Below, piece by piece: positions 9,186 to 18,871 of a DNA stretch of 64,000 nucleotides (the stretch's first letter is position 1; every line of letters begins with the position of its first letter). The stretch is from Halostagnicola sp. A56 (lineage in GTDB: Archaea > Halobacteriota > Halobacteria > Halobacteriales > Natrialbaceae): positions 198,615 through 262,614 of the forward strand of contig NZ_JMIP02000025.1 in NCBI RefSeq assembly GCF_000691505.1, given 5' to 3'. The notes beneath the pieces are model-generated. The model ran no database searches. It saw only the letters and a list, made by a program, of their open reading frames with translations, and was not told the DNA's origin. The position numbers were made by a program, and so were the translations under genes.

Positions 9186-10103
9186 TCACAACCGCACGTC
9201 AGATGACGTCGAGAGCGTCGACGGTGCCATCAGCACCTTCGTCGTCTGGGAGTTGTCCGCAGTATTGATCGTGAACGTCGCGTCGTCGCCGCGCGAAATC
9301 GTATTGGCTTTTGTGGTATCACTATCATCCAGATCTAATCCAATCTGAAGACTCTCTCCAGCCTCGATAATAGTGTCACCAGCGGCGTTTCCATCCAGAT
9401 CTTCAATAGTGAGACCGTTGAATCCGTCCTCATCACCACGGATCGTGTTTCCACCAACGTATTCGAACGTTGCAGCACCGAGGTCAACCGCATCGGCACC
9501 CGGGCCGAGCGAAACCATCATCTCGACCGAGTTAATCGAGCTTGTAGCCGTCGCAGATTGCGCAATGGCAAGAGAACCACTAGACTCGGATAGATCGGCA
9601 ACTACAGTGTTGTCCTCACTCGAATCATATGTGAGAGCATCAAGGTCAATATCAGCGGAGGTACTCGTTCCAAGGACACTGGAAACAGTTGTATCACCAT
9701 CGTCAAGTTCAGTAACTGTAACCGTGACAGTTCCCGAACTGAGTGATGCTGTTTCAAGTTGATCCGCTGCCTCCGCCAAGGTTACACCTGTTGCCGAAGT
9801 ACCTCCACTGAGATCAACTGCTGTGATTTCGGCATCCATCTCATCATTTAGTTGGTAGCTAGCCGAACCGAGGGCGACGCCACCACTCTGAACGGTACCA
9901 GTCGCCGAGTCAATACTGACGACGTTCGAAACCTGATCCGTACTTTCCTGGCCCGTTGCTTCTGCCTGGGACTGGAGCAATCCAGCCGTATTCATCAGCA
10001 CGCCTGCTGCAATCGCTGCAACAAGCACCATCGCGATGAACACGATGAGCGTCCCGATACCCACCTGCCCGCGTTCGTCTTCGTCTGTAATTTTCTCAAA
10101 CAT
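9186..10103 (-). CDS. Archaellin, second in array
   Basis: 305 residues with the same first 70 residues as its downstream neighbour and the same conserved C-terminus ([12 protein letters not shown], ending VLMAPSTL). The variable middle is Ser/Thr/Asp rich. It carries the class III signal peptide and hydrophobic helix of archaellins. The near-identical ends of three tandem genes allow recombination between copies, which could swap or delete the exposed domains. Confidence 0.93.
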   Translation of the reverse strand: MFEKITDEDERGQVGIGTLIVFIAMVLVAAIAAGVLMNTAGLLQSQAEATGQESTDQVSNVVSIDSATGTVQSGGVALGSASYQLNDEMDAEITAVDLSGGTSATGVTLAEAADQLETASLSSGTVTVTVTELDDGDTTVSSVLGTSTSADIDLDALTYDSSEDNTVVADLSESSGSLAIAQSATATSSINSVEMMVSLGPGADAVDLGAATFEYVGGNTIRGDEDGFNGLTIEDLDGNAAGDTIIEAGESLQIGLDLDDSDTTKANTISRGDDATFTINTADNSQTTKVLMAPSTLSTSSDVRL

Positions 10104-10109
10104 GAATTA

Positions 10110-10703
10110 TCACAACCGCACGTCAGATGACGTCGAAAGGGTCGATGGTGCCATCAGCACCTTCGTCGTCTGGGAGTTGTCTGCAGTACTGATAGTGAAC
10201 GTCGCGTCATCACCTGCGTCGATGGCGCTAAGTCCACTGGCGGAATCCACATCCAGCACACCGGCCTCAGAAAGCCCGATTGCTATCTGACGAGATTCGC
10301 CAGACTCGATGATCGTGTCATCAGTTGCAGTGCCATCGAGAGTCTGGATCTCGAGTCCCTCGAACTCATCCACAGTTCCTCGAGCCGTGGTTGAGCCCAC
10401 GTACTCGAATGTGGCAGCATCAAGGTCAACCGCATCGGCACCAGGGCCGAGCGAAACCATCATTTCAACACCAACAACCTGATCGTCAGAGACCTCACCA
10501 GTTGCTGAGTCGATGGTCACGACGTTCGAGACCTGATCTGTACTTTCTTGGCCCGTTGCCTCCGCCTGAGACTGCAGAAGACCGGCGGTGTTCATCAGGA
10601 CACCCGCCGCAATCGCTGCGACGAGCACCATCGCGATGAACACGATGAGCGTACCGATACCCACCTGACCGCGCTCTTCTTCGTCCGTAACTTGTTCGAA
10701 CAT
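10110..10703 (-). CDS. Archaellin, first in array (short form)
   Basis: About 197 residues starting [13 protein letters not shown] at 10703; an upstream in-frame start exists but would put 16 residues before the signal peptide. It has the same signal peptide, helix and C-terminal half as the two longer paralogues but almost no variable insert, so the insert is dispensable to the fold. It is the promoter-proximal gene of the array, with the duplicated promoter-like motif about 100-150 bases upstream. Confidence 0.92.
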   Translation of the reverse strand: MFEQVTDEEERGQVGIGTLIVFIAMVLVAAIAAGVLMNTAGLLQSQAEATGQESTDQVSNVVTIDSATGEVSDDQVVGVEMMVSLGPGADAVDLDAATFEYVGSTTARGTVDEFEGLEIQTLDGTATDDTIIESGESRQIAIGLSEAGVLDVDSASGLSAIDAGDDATFTISTADNSQTTKVLMAPSTLSTSSDVRL

Positions 10704-10800
10704 AGTTTTCTGTGTTTGCTCCAGCACCACCCCCTCGAAATGCATCAACATCTCTGCTGGGAACTGCCGGAACGTATCACTCGCTTTTGACTATCATTGC

Positions 10801-10853
10801 TTAAATCTACTCGCCGATCTTGACATGTTGTATTTAACTCTACTTGCCGATAC
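10801..10853 (-). promoter_or_regulatory. Duplicated promoter-like motif upstream of the archaellin array
   Basis: Read on the minus strand, ATCGGCAAGTAGAGTTAA and ATCGGCGAGTAGATTTAA lie 33 bases apart. Each ends in a TTAA-type TATA-like box preceded by a purine-rich BRE-like segment. This could be two alternative start sites or a regulator site repeated next to each. It is the only conspicuous signal in the 170 bases before the first archaellin. Confidence 0.5.
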
Positions 10854-10875
10854 GTGTGTGACCACTGCGCACAAA

Positions 10876-11448
10876 TTAGATTACCATTGCTTTCACCCCT
10901 AAATACAAGCGTGTATTCAATACTACTGTAGAATATGATTTCACTCCTAACGCGGTTGTCATTGTAACTGCTGTCGAATGAAAAGAAAGCGGAATTAATA
11001 GAACACGTATATAAAAAAAAGCGGATTGGCGAAGAAGAGTGAGTTCGAGGTTATCATTCTCAAACCCTCTTTTTGAAAACTGTATCTCTGAACGGAGCAT
11101 TGGTAGATACGGCCCATCAACAATATTAGTTTCTTCACCGAGTATTTTGAAAACAACATACTCAAATGTAGAGAACATTTCAATGAGGGAATCATCAGAG
11201 AGCTTTGGTGGGTATTTCGCTATTTTTATTCTATTATATGATTGTGTGTCTTCGTCACCAAAAACGAGGGTTAGGAGCATGGAGCCCGAATCATTTCTCT
11301 CTTGCTTAGTGACTTTCCTGATTCCGACTGCAATTTCAAAGTAATCTTCTGCCAAGTCGAGTACTTCTTCAAGATTATCTTCACTATCCATCAACAGGTC
11401 GTATACATCAGATGTTGTGAGGTCTGAATACGAGTCCCAGAGATGCAT
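10876..11448 (-). CDS. Hypothetical protein, C-terminus possibly not native
   Basis: Up to 190 residues from the ATG at 11448 (MHLWDSYSDLTTSDVYDLL). The first 140 residues look like a globular alpha/beta protein with no signature known to me. The last 50 (from about LRQSAFFYI) change character and may be read-through beyond a seam. Base composition is much AT-richer than the adjacent archaellins. Function unknown. Confidence 0.5.
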   Translation of the reverse strand: MHLWDSYSDLTTSDVYDLLMDSEDNLEEVLDLAEDYFEIAVGIRKVTKQERNDSGSMLLTLVFGDEDTQSYNRIKIAKYPPKLSDDSLIEMFSTFEYVVFKILGEETNIVDGPYLPMLRSEIQFSKRGFENDNLELTLLRQSAFFYIRVLLIPLSFHSTAVTMTTALGVKSYSTVVLNTRLYLGVKAMVI

Positions 11449-11655
11449 AGTGGTTCATGGTGAGCACATAATAAATATCCTCAATAGTAATCCCGAGGAA
11501 TTCACATAGGGATTCTCCTAACAGAAGCCACAACTCAGACCTCTTTTTGAACCTATAACCCCTCTATTTCCACTCCAAAAACCACTATTTTGCAAACTCT
11601 CAAAGTGACATAATATATTAGTTCTTCCAAATACACATATTATATGTGTTGTGAG

Positions 11656-11817
11656 ATGAGTAGAAAAGAATATTTAAAAACACACATCGAAGTACTAGAT
11701 GAAATAATAGCACAGAAAAGGCAATCAGACAACGAACAGCAACTGGAGACGGTGATATCGCATCGTGACGACCTCCAAGATATCCTCAAAGAAGAGGTGA
11801 ACAACGATGAGTGGTGA
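11656..11817 (+). CDS. Small helical protein, first of an overlapping mini-operon
   Basis: 53 residues (MSRKEYLKTHIEVLDEIIAQ and on), almost entirely helical and charged. Its stop overlaps the next start by 11 bases (11807-11817), and the next two genes are also overlapped, which supports it as real coding sequence despite its size. A TATA-like AT-rich stretch (TAATATATTAG) lies around 11610-11620. It could be a coiled-coil or DNA-associated partner; function unknown. Confidence 0.55.
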   Translation: MSRKEYLKTHIEVLDEIIAQKRQSDNEQQLETVISHRDDLQDILKEEVNNDEW

Positions 11818-12184
11818 TATCAAACACATATCTGGAAAGATTGTCCAGACTATCGATGTCGATGAGTTAAACGACTACTCTGTAGGAAGCATCAGAGGTT
11901 TCCAACAACCAATACTGGTAGTGGAAACTGATGAAGACCCAGCGAGATTCGATGCCCTCAGAACGCTGTCACCCTTCCATATGCCGTCAAACAGTTACGA
12001 TATCGTTTATGAATGTGGTATAGACACAAACACAACTCCATACGAAGTCGGAGATAACATTGAATTAGTTGGTGTGAAACTCAGAAAGCAAACCTACAGA
12101 GCTATTCCGAAGTCAATGTTTGAATTTCTCCAGAATCCGCCGAGTAAAGAAGAACTTGGTATCACAGAGGTGAGCGAGCGATGA
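11807..12184 (+). CDS. Hypothetical protein of mini-operon
   Basis: 125 residues, beta-rich, with alternating hydrophobic segments (QQPILVVETDED, YEVGDNIELVGVKL). The pattern of a small barrel with a VGDNIELVG turn resembles OB- or SH3-like folds, but I cannot assign a family. It overlaps both neighbours. The gene set resembles plasmid or provirus small-gene cassettes of haloarchaea. Confidence 0.6.
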   Translation: MSGDIKHISGKIVQTIDVDELNDYSVGSIRGFQQPILVVETDEDPARFDALRTLSPFHMPSNSYDIVYECGIDTNTTPYEVGDNIELVGVKLRKQTYRAIPKSMFEFLQNPPSKEELGITEVSER

Positions 12185-12303
12185 TGCCCTGTCCAGATTG
12201 CGGGGAGACCCCGAGCACAGAGAGAGGTTATCCGCTAGTTCGATGCACAAATGACGAGTGCTGGGTACTCGAGTACGACGCACACACGGGTGATGTACTA
12301 TGA
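12181..12303 (+). CDS. 40-residue zinc-ribbon protein
   Basis: Starts MMPCPDCGETP, with CPDC and a second pair CTNDEC about 20 residues later, a compact zinc ribbon. ATG overlaps the upstream stop by four bases and its stop overlaps the downstream ATG by four bases, so it is translationally coupled on both sides. Haloarchaea encode many zinc proteins of this size, often with unclear roles. Confidence 0.6.
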   Translation: MMPCPDCGETPSTERGYPLVRCTNDECWVLEYDAHTGDVL

Positions 12304-12458
12304 GTGAACAAACAACAATCTATCTTCACGACAGAGACGATTTCCGTCGAAGAATCAAGCAGTTGGAAATCACTGACGACGAATTTTTAGATGCAAGTCA
12401 GACAGATATCCACACAGCGATAGCAGAACTAGCCCTCGACAACCCAGACCTCCTATAG
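12300..12458 (+). CDS. 52-residue acidic hypothetical protein
   Basis: Starts MSEQTTIYLHDRDDFRRRI and ends in an acidic helix (HTAIAELALDNPDLL). It is the last gene of the four-gene overlapping series and stops immediately before a TFB-like remnant. The size and the ATGA overlap support coding. Function unknown. Confidence 0.5.
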   Translation: MSEQTTIYLHDRDDFRRRIKQLEITDDEFLDASQTDIHTAIAELALDNPDLL

Positions 12459-12571
12459 CGGCCTGTGAAGACGGTTGGTATCTCACACAGTCGGCCATCG
12501 CGGAGGCTGCAAACGTCTCAGCAGCTACGGTACGGGCCCACCGGGATGTGCTTAACGAATCGGGTGTATAA
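12459..12571 (+). pseudogene. TFB-like C-terminal HTH remnant
   Basis: Directly after a stop, an open frame without start encodes WYLTQSAIAEAANVSAATVR followed by AHRDVLNESGV and a stop. This matches the last helix-turn-helix of the second cyclin repeat of archaeal transcription factor B, in which the family carries a similar LTQ-x-x-A-x-x-A-x-V-S-x-x-T-V/I-R pattern. About 37 residues remain of a protein usually near 300. No start codon or upstream TFB sequence is present. Confidence 0.5.
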
Positions 12572-12712
12572 CAGCCAAGCTGTGGACTCTCCAGTTCTGT
12601 TGCAATCCGTAGAAGATGATTAGTTTGATACCCTCTGTGGCAGGCACATACCAATCAATGTATGGCGTATTCTGTTATACTGAGCTTAGTTTTGTTCCAT
12701 CATATCCTCTAC

Positions 12713-14458
12713 CTACTTATTTCGCTTGGCAGCAGGATTTGTTACAGCACCATTGGCAGCAGAGCCGAACATGTCGGCATACTTTCGAAGGAAGCCACCT
12801 TCGTACTCGGGTTCAGGTGGTTCCCAGTCTTCAAGACGTGCATTGAGTGCTTCCTCAGAGAGATCTACAGACAGTTCGCGCTCACGGACATCAACGGTGA
12901 CCGTGTCTCCATCCTCAAGAGCTGCTATGGGACCGCCGGTAGCAGCTTCTGGAGCGATATGGCCAATCATCGGGCCACGGGTTGCACCGGAGAAGCGGCC
13001 ATCAGTAAGGAGCGCAACATCGTCCTCGTAACCCTGCCCAACGACAGCAGCGGTCACTCCGAGCATCTCACGCATCCCAGGACCACCTTGTGGTCCTTCA
13101 TTACGAATAACTAATATCTCACCGGATTCAATCTCACCCTCCTGAACGTACGCCATCGCCTCCTCTTCTCCATCAAAGACACGTGCAGGGCCAGTTAGAT
13201 TGAAACCTTCGTTGCCAGTAACCTTGAGAACGCCGCCGTGGGGTGATAGATTTCCTGTGAGTATTTTGATTGCCCCCTCCTTATGGAACGGGTCATCAAC
13301 TGTAGCAAGAAAGTCTACGTCGATTTCTTCATCAGATGGCAGATTCAGAGTCTCCAATTCCTCTGCGATAGTGTTTCCGGTGATGGTCATAGCGTCGCCG
13401 TGGAGATATCCACCCGCAAGAAGTCGTCGGATAACAACAGGAACCCCACCAATTTCGTGGAGATCTTTCATAACATGCGAGCCACCCGGCTGGAGATTTG
13501 CTATCTTTGGGGTCTGACTACTGATCTCGTCAAACTCCTCAATGGAGAGATCGATATCTGCCTCAGCAGCCATTGCAAGGACATGTAGAACACCATTCGT
13601 CGATCCACCCATTGCAGCCTGTAGTGTAATAGCGTTCTCGAATGATTCCTTTGTGAGAATATCACTTGGACGGCGGTCACTCTCAACAGCATCAAGAACG
13701 ATCTTGCCGGTCTCATGGGCGACTTCATAGCGTTCATCGCTCTCTGCAGGCGGCGAAGCGGCACCGAGTGGAGCAAGACCAATGACCTCACTAATTGACG
13801 ACATAGTATTCGCAGTGAACATCCCACCGCATGCACCCGCCCCCGGGCAGGCGTTACGCTCCATCTCATCCAGTTCTTCCTCAGTCATCTCGCCAGAAGC
13901 CACGGTGCCGACCCCTTCGAAGAGACTCTGCACTGTAATCTCGCGGCCTTCATGCTCTCCAGGCATGATGGACCCTCCATAAAGGAAAACACTCGGAAGG
14001 TCAGTACGGATTGCAGCCATCATCATGCCGGGGAGATTTTTGTCACATCCTGCGACGGTGACGAGCGCGTCCATACGCTCAGCAAATGAGACCAGTTCGA
14101 CAGAGTCAGCAATGACTTCGCGGGAGATGAGTGAAGCCTTCATCCCCTCAGTTCCCATAGAGATTGCATCACTGACTGTGATCGTACCGAATTCAATAGG
14201 CATACCGCCAGATTCGTCGATGCCATCGTAGGCAGTCTGAGCGACATCGTCCAGATGAACATTACAAGGGGTGATGTCTGCAGCTGGGTTGGCGATACCA
14301 ACTAATGGAGAAGATAGATCTTTATCATCATACCCCATTGCACGAAACATTGCGCGGTGTGGGGCGCGCTCTACCCCCTCTGTAACTTCGGTACTCCGTA
14401 ACTTCGTTCGCTTTTTCGACTCACCCTGCATAGCCAAGGCACTTCTTTCGAATGACAA
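12713..14458 (-). CDS. ilvD: Dihydroxy-acid dehydratase
   Basis: About 581 residues, full length. It dehydrates 2,3-dihydroxy-3-methylbutanoate and its methylpentanoate homologue to the 2-keto acids in valine, leucine and isoleucine synthesis, in the cytoplasm with an Fe-S cluster. The three cluster cysteines are visible: C65 (ITPCNVH), C138 (GCDKNLPG) and C210 ([10 protein letters not shown]). The C-terminal swivel domain ([10 protein letters not shown], residues about 490-500) is complete. The ATG at 14458 gives a normal N-terminus. It has no ilv neighbours here and is the only clear housekeeping gene in the window. Confidence 0.97.
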   Translation of the reverse strand: MSFERSALAMQGESKKRTKLRSTEVTEGVERAPHRAMFRAMGYDDKDLSSPLVGIANPAADITPCNVHLDDVAQTAYDGIDESGGMPIEFGTITVSDAISMGTEGMKASLISREVIADSVELVSFAERMDALVTVAGCDKNLPGMMMAAIRTDLPSVFLYGGSIMPGEHEGREITVQSLFEGVGTVASGEMTEEELDEMERNACPGAGACGGMFTANTMSSISEVIGLAPLGAASPPAESDERYEVAHETGKIVLDAVESDRRPSDILTKESFENAITLQAAMGGSTNGVLHVLAMAAEADIDLSIEEFDEISSQTPKIANLQPGGSHVMKDLHEIGGVPVVIRRLLAGGYLHGDAMTITGNTIAEELETLNLPSDEEIDVDFLATVDDPFHKEGAIKILTGNLSPHGGVLKVTGNEGFNLTGPARVFDGEEEAMAYVQEGEIESGEILVIRNEGPQGGPGMREMLGVTAAVVGQGYEDDVALLTDGRFSGATRGPMIGHIAPEAATGGPIAALEDGDTVTVDVRERELSVDLSEEALNARLEDWEPPEPEYEGGFLRKYADMFGSAANGAVTNPAAKRNK

Positions 14459-14804
14459 AGCAACTTCGAAACGCAGTTCTACTCACTGCTATGTCTTAGA
14501 TCACTCTCAAAATGTGCGTATAGTGACTATGTATTCCACGGTAAAACATATCTGAGGAATAGGGCTCAATAGCGAGTAATAAGTGTTGTAGTGTTGTTGT
14601 AGTTTTTTCGGAGTCGGATAGAGCCGTTTCCAACACAGCCCAATTCTATAGTGGCGGTAGGAGTCCTAACGCAGTGTTTTCACATTCTAAGCAATAGTCC
14701 TTTAGAGCCGTTCGGAGAAAAACAATCGAGAAAAAATAATAATCTTGGTCTTGTATTGGCACTTTCTATGTTATTAGTGTTTCAACATCATTTCTATGTT
14801 CTTT
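14459..14804. other. Intergenic, one short dispersed repeat
   Basis: No convincing gene. It holds the upstream region of ilvD, with AT-rich stretches that could contain its promoter, and the dispersed repeat described separately at 14703-14742. Confidence 0.4.
14703..14742. repeat. Short dispersed repeat, copy 1 of 2
   Basis: The segment TTAGAGCCGTTCGGAGAAAA followed by a C/T-variable spacer and GAGAAAAAATAATAA recurs at 55411-55452 with only a few differences in about 40 bases and in the same orientation. Neither copy is in a gene. It may be the end of an insertion sequence or a miniature element. Confidence 0.5.
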
Positions 14805-14978
14805 TTAGGAGTGATGCTCTGTCCATATTGGTTCGTAATGGAGTCTAACAAGCAGCCCACAGCTTTGACAGACTAAGTGTATTAAGCTGTCTTCTCCTGC
14901 TTTTGGTTCCATCTTTCCATTGCAGTAGTCGTCTAAGCAGTCTTGTTCGACCTCGTTCCAATCTCGTATCTCGCACAT
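14805..14978 (-). CDS. Small zinc-ribbon protein
   Basis: 57 residues from the ATG at 14978 (MCEIRDWNEVEQD). CLDDYC and CQSC are separated by about 20 residues, giving a likely zinc site. Longer in-frame starts upstream add a segment without similar character. It lies divergent from the zinc-finger gene at 15077. Confidence 0.5.
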   Translation of the reverse strand: MCEIRDWNEVEQDCLDDYCNGKMEPKAGEDSLIHLVCQSCGLLVRLHYEPIWTEHHS

Positions 14979-15076
14979 AGTGTTGGTAACTTGGTGGAGA
15001 ATAATATACAGGCGAATATATTTCAACTATAGTTCTGTGCATTAAACCATTGTTCTTGTAGCTACAATCCCATAAT

Positions 15077-15259
15077 ATGGATTATGGGAACGAACTTGAG
15101 GAAAAGGTTGAATCGATTCTTGAAACACACTATATTCACCGTAGAGGGAACGAATACGAATGCAAGAAGTGTGGGACGAGAGTGTATTGTGGAAATACAC
15201 GGGCGTCACGGCAGGAGTTTTACGAACATCAGGCACGACACAACATGGATATTATTTAA
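15077..15259 (+). CDS. Small C2H2-type zinc-finger protein
   Basis: 60 residues. The pattern is CKKCG, then about 15 residues, then EHQARH, a C2-H2-like finger as found in many haloarchaeal micro-zinc-finger proteins. A TATA-like region precedes it. Such proteins have been linked to regulation and biofilm or swarming phenotypes in other haloarchaea; the role here is unknown. Confidence 0.65.
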   Translation: MDYGNELEEKVESILETHYIHRRGNEYECKKCGTRVYCGNTRASRQEFYEHQARHNMDII

Positions 15260-15277
15260 ACACGGTTGAAATATATC

Positions 15278-15490
15278 TTAATTCACCACTTCTACTTCGT
15301 CGTCAGGAAGTTTGTTGATTGATGTGTTATCATCAGGGTCAGAAGTGTTCTCCAAGAGTATTGAGATTGTTGTACGTGGCTCTTCACCACCTTTCACTGT
15401 CATCTCTAGCACTTGTATAACATCCCACTCATTGTCTCTAAATTTGATTGTGTCTCCAATATCTATGTCTTGAGCATCTTTTTGTACCAT
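15278..15490 (-). CDS. Small hypothetical protein, SH3-like beta barrel
   Basis: 70 residues. A central IDIGDTIKFRDNEWDVIQVL turn and strand pattern suggests a small beta barrel. It ends 18 bases after the zinc-finger gene, convergently. No known family. Confidence 0.5.
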   Translation of the reverse strand: MVQKDAQDIDIGDTIKFRDNEWDVIQVLEMTVKGGEEPRTTISILLENTSDPDDNTSINKLPDDEVEVVN

Positions 15491-15745
15491 GAAAGGTGTG
15501 AAAACACAATCATTGATAGCTAATTAGAGACTACAGAATTAGATATTGTTCACCCCGTCATTGCTGACGGTCTCGGCTATGTCACTACGGAGAGTGCGTG
15601 GTGGAACCACGCCTAAAGACGTTGGCAGCAACCGAACTCGAGCAGACTTTGTTGAATCCAAGATGTAGTCTTGCTACTGATTGCTGTAAACTTCTTGGAA
15701 TCATAATTCGCAGGATATTACTGTAGAAGGAATAAGAAATACTAA

Positions 15746-16570
15746 TTGATGATTTTCGGCTACAATTGGGAGTGGTGGCTTACTGAAGCTGCGCCCGGGC
15801 TTGGAGCATTTGCTTCATTGATTCTCGTTCTCTATTACGCTCGCTTATACCGAGAAACAAGGGAACAGACCAAGGCAACACAGGCTAGCTATGCCCCCAG
15901 TTTGGATACGAAGTTCGAGATAGAAGATAATGAGTTATTCTTGACTATAGCAAATCGTGGTGAAGGTAGTGCAAAAAACATTAGTCTGGAAGTGGAGGTC
16001 ACAGCTAATAAAGAAACAACTGGGTATCTAGCAGACTTCCAGACTACTTTACAGCCGGGAATGGCCTTAGCAACAGATGACGACGCTATTGTCCGTCTCA
16101 AACCGATTGTGTATGACGTAACTGATGAAGATTTACCAGACACATATTTAATTTCTTATATTTCGGGCCTTTCTGGTGCGTTCGTAACCGTCAATCTTCG
16201 ATATACAGATGTTATTGAACAACAGGAATTCAAGGACCATCTCGCTAATTCCAGTTTCAGAGTATATGGTGATTCTCTTGAAGAAATACTTCCTTTCCCT
16301 AGCCCATCGTATTTTTGGGCTACAGGGCCTGATATTGGGCTTTTTGGGCCAAAGCACATCGAGTTTCAGGAGCGTGTGGATTTAATTTGGAACGAATGGA
16401 AGCGTGGGTTTCGGACCCGTCTACGAAACCTTCGGAGGGAAGGCTCTTTCAAAGAAACGTATATGGGGCCAGTCTTCCGTGAGGAAATTTACGCACAGTC
16501 AATTGATGTGAGTGATATAGACCTTTCACGTGAATTTCCTGAGCCCGATTCTGAAGAGTCAGAAGAGTAG
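15746..16570 (+). CDS. Membrane-anchored hypothetical protein
   Basis: 274 residues. One N-terminal membrane helix (GLGAFASLILVLYYARLY) is followed by a helical linker and an immunoglobulin-like beta domain (FLTIANRGEGSAKNISLEVE). A charged cytoplasmic-type tail ends in a run of acidic residues. This layout is common for haloarchaeal orphan proteins. No enzyme motif is seen. It seems complete. Confidence 0.6.
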   Translation: MMIFGYNWEWWLTEAAPGLGAFASLILVLYYARLYRETREQTKATQASYAPSLDTKFEIEDNELFLTIANRGEGSAKNISLEVEVTANKETTGYLADFQTTLQPGMALATDDDAIVRLKPIVYDVTDEDLPDTYLISYISGLSGAFVTVNLRYTDVIEQQEFKDHLANSSFRVYGDSLEEILPFPSPSYFWATGPDIGLFGPKHIEFQERVDLIWNEWKRGFRTRLRNLRREGSFKETYMGPVFREEIYAQSIDVSDIDLSREFPEPDSEESEE

Positions 16571-16585
16571 AGATATGGATATACG

Positions 16586-16780
16586 TTAGATGTTATTGAG
16601 GTAATCTCTTCGCTGCTCCATTTTTTCTTCTGCTGAACGTTTATCGTAGTGCTTTTCGAGAACGTCTTCAGACACATCTGCTCTATCTGAGACCATCTTT
16701 TCAGGCATATCTCGTCTCAGAAAGTGTGTAATGGAGCCACGCCGAATGGCGTGTGGACTCACGCTATCGTCACACTTGTG
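16586..16780 (-). pseudogene. Tyrosine integrase, C-terminal fragment
   Basis: An open frame without start encodes SPHAIRRGSITHFLRRD and ends after VLEKHYDKRSAEEKMEQRR and a stop. HxxR (HAIR) and the catalytic Tyr (HYD) of the tyrosine-recombinase family are present, but the catalytic Arg of the first box and the whole N-terminal domain are absent. It breaks near 16780, right at a convergent repressor fragment. It is presumably the relic of an integrated element. Confidence 0.7.
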
Positions 16781-16802
16781 GGATGTTTTGGCGTCTGATT
16801 GA

Positions 16803-16952
16803 CTGTTGCAATCTGGTCGTATTCGCGAGAGGTGTGATATTCTTGCATCTGCTGGACTTATTTCACCAATTCACCACGATATGTATGAGATTACGAAGTG
16901 GGGTATGCTATACCTTGATGGGGAAATTGATGCCGAGAATCAATTGCAATAA
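16803..16952 (+). pseudogene. phiH1-repressor-like winged-helix, C-terminal fragment
   Basis: The frame encodes RIRERCDILASAGLISPIHH then DMYEITKWGMLYLDGEIDAE, the wing and C-terminal half of the small phiH1-like regulator family. The N-terminal HTH half is missing; a stop lies just upstream. It begins about 20 bases from the end of the integrase fragment. In 16953-17223 that follows I see nothing but a short G-rich inverted stretch near 17090-17130. Confidence 0.65.
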
Positions 16953-17223
16953 TTAGATTGTATACACTGCGGGGATTTCTCTTCGCGTGGATCTAATGCT
17001 CAAGGATGCGATTAAGCAATTAATAGAATTCTAACCAATAATCCGTGAGAAGACAATCAGATATTGGTTGAGGTGGGATTCCACCCTCACCCCCGTTTAG
17101 GGGGATCGGGTGGAAGGTAGGGAGGTGGAGTTGAATTCAATCGAAGGAACTAAACATTGTTGAATGATAGGTTTGGGCCTTCTATGGCAGGTAAATATAG
17201 TAACTAACAGAACAATCCTACAA

Positions 17224-18102
17224 TTATAAATTATTATTAATTTTGTTCCAAGCGTAAGATACCCAGGGACCATTATTATACTTCATTCGTAATACCTTCT
17301 CTATGAATCTATGTTTCAATTTTGTGATAGAGGCTATAAACACAACCAAAAACATAAGCCCTTGAATAAATCCAACAAGGGATATAGCCTTTTGATACCC
17401 TAACGCGGCATCTATCTCGTTCAGAGAGTCAAAATCCTCATTCGATCTATAGGACAACAATTCCAATAAAGAAGACCTATACATGATTGATATTGAAATA
17501 AGGAATAACCATCCCTGAACTAGGAAGTCCACTTGAATCCCAGAAATTGAGGTTTGCAGCAACTCAAATCCCACTAGGTTAGACAATAGGAGTACAGCTC
17601 CAAGAAGCAATGATAACAGCGTTTCTCCCATCTCAAGTCTATTTTTTCCATCTTGTTTTACTTGAGTGAGTTCTAGACGGTATCTTTCTATATCTTCAAA
17701 GTCTCGATCCCGATCATCTTCTTCAGCTACAATGCTAACCAGAATACCCCGCATTTTGCGCACCTGAACAATGATATAGGACGCTACCAATCCGCGTTTC
17801 AGTGACGCTCGCCAGCTACTAGCTTTCTCACCGATAAATGGGACAAAAAACGAAAAAGCAAAGGCTAACAGAAAAACAAGGGAAAGAATAGCCGCTAAGA
17901 CGACTTTTGACAATACAATCACTACCTTCGGAGTCCCTGAGATTGCTACATAAATCTCCTTAGTGACAAAATGAGCGATAAACAATATAGGGTAGAGAAA
18001 GATATTTGCGTACTTTTTGAACAACTCATAGTTTGTTATTGAGAGGACAAAAGCTAGAGTCAGTAAAATTGCCAATATATTCTCGAATAGCTCTACTCTC
18101 AT
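17224..18102 (-). CDS. Polytopic membrane protein of unknown function
   Basis: 292 residues with about six membrane helices: two near residues 8-25 and 33-50, one or two at 68-92, two at 163-210 and one near 245-265. A charged loop (EEDDRDRDFEDIERYRLEL) lies in the middle. No transporter or enzyme signature. Very AT-rich compared with ilvD, suggesting recent acquisition. Confidence 0.6.
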   Translation of the reverse strand: MRVELFENILAILLTLAFVLSITNYELFKKYANIFLYPILFIAHFVTKEIYVAISGTPKVVIVLSKVVLAAILSLVFLLAFAFSFFVPFIGEKASSWRASLKRGLVASYIIVQVRKMRGILVSIVAEEDDRDRDFEDIERYRLELTQVKQDGKNRLEMGETLLSLLLGAVLLLSNLVGFELLQTSISGIQVDFLVQGWLFLISISIMYRSSLLELLSYRSNEDFDSLNEIDAALGYQKAISLVGFIQGLMFLVVFIASITKLKHRFIEKVLRMKYNNGPWVSYAWNKINNNL

Positions 18103-18260
18103 ATTCTGTTCATATACAGGTATACTGACTTACTTCTATCCGCTTCTAACAGTTGAAACCTTTTGAATTACATCCAATAATTGGTGTATATTATCTTATC
18201 CACTAATGCTCATAGCATGAGATTTTATCAAATGAGGTTTAGAATTCGAGTTTCAATGCT

Positions 18261-18416
18261 TCAAACAGTAATATCGAAGCTTGCGGGTTCACCCTGTTCT
18301 ATGTGCTCGTAAATATCTTCGAGAAATTCGATGATATCATCCGGATTGTCCCGAGCGACAACTCCAAAATCATCGAAATAATCGTCCTCCAGTTGTTGAA
18401 TGGGCCTAAGCGACAT
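18261..18416 (-). CDS. 51-residue acidic protein
   Basis: Starts MSLRPIQQLEDDYFDDFG and ends QGEPASFDITV. Strongly acidic, as for haloarchaeal proteins, with a helical core (DDIIEFLEDIYEHIEQ). No family recognised. Good codon pattern but no neighbour support. Confidence 0.4.
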   Translation of the reverse strand: MSLRPIQQLEDDYFDDFGVVARDNPDDIIEFLEDIYEHIEQGEPASFDITV

Positions 18417-18871
18417 ATGTTCACTCCTGCTAACTCGACAAATTCACCGTAGTATAATTATTCTACGGATGAACGACGATTTCAGTCCCGTCCAGTAAAT
18501 CGCAGTCTGCTTATTCGTAGCGGAGATAGTCGTCTTCAGCCTGAGCGTATTCCGCTACATAGGGCGCATCTCGATGGGTATCCTTTCGCCATCTATCGGT
18601 TTGAGTCTGATTCGAATCACTCCCTCATAAATAGTTTTGTAAGTCGGTGATAATTACTGACTCGAGTGCCGAGGCCTTCGAATCGCTGTTAGAGATTTAA
18701 GCACCGTTAGATAAATATCCAATAAGACAGGGTGAGTTTAAATGGCTAGTTGGAGGTGAGCGGGCGTGCTATCGATCGAAGCTACGAGAGTTGGATCACG
18801 ATATTAAGCTACTCTGATACCGCTACTTTCACCCTGGTTTGATCATGCTTATACGAATGAAATGAAATACG
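18417..18871. other. Gap with one gene remnant
   Basis: On the minus strand at about 18511-18606 a startless frame encodes DRWRKDTHRDAPYVAEYAQA and a stop, the tail of some haloarchaeal protein. The rest holds no gene that I can support. Confidence 0.3.

Noticed and set aside
10325..10790. Forward frames opposite the first archaellin
   Set aside because: Mirror frames of the archaellin signal peptide and conserved domain.
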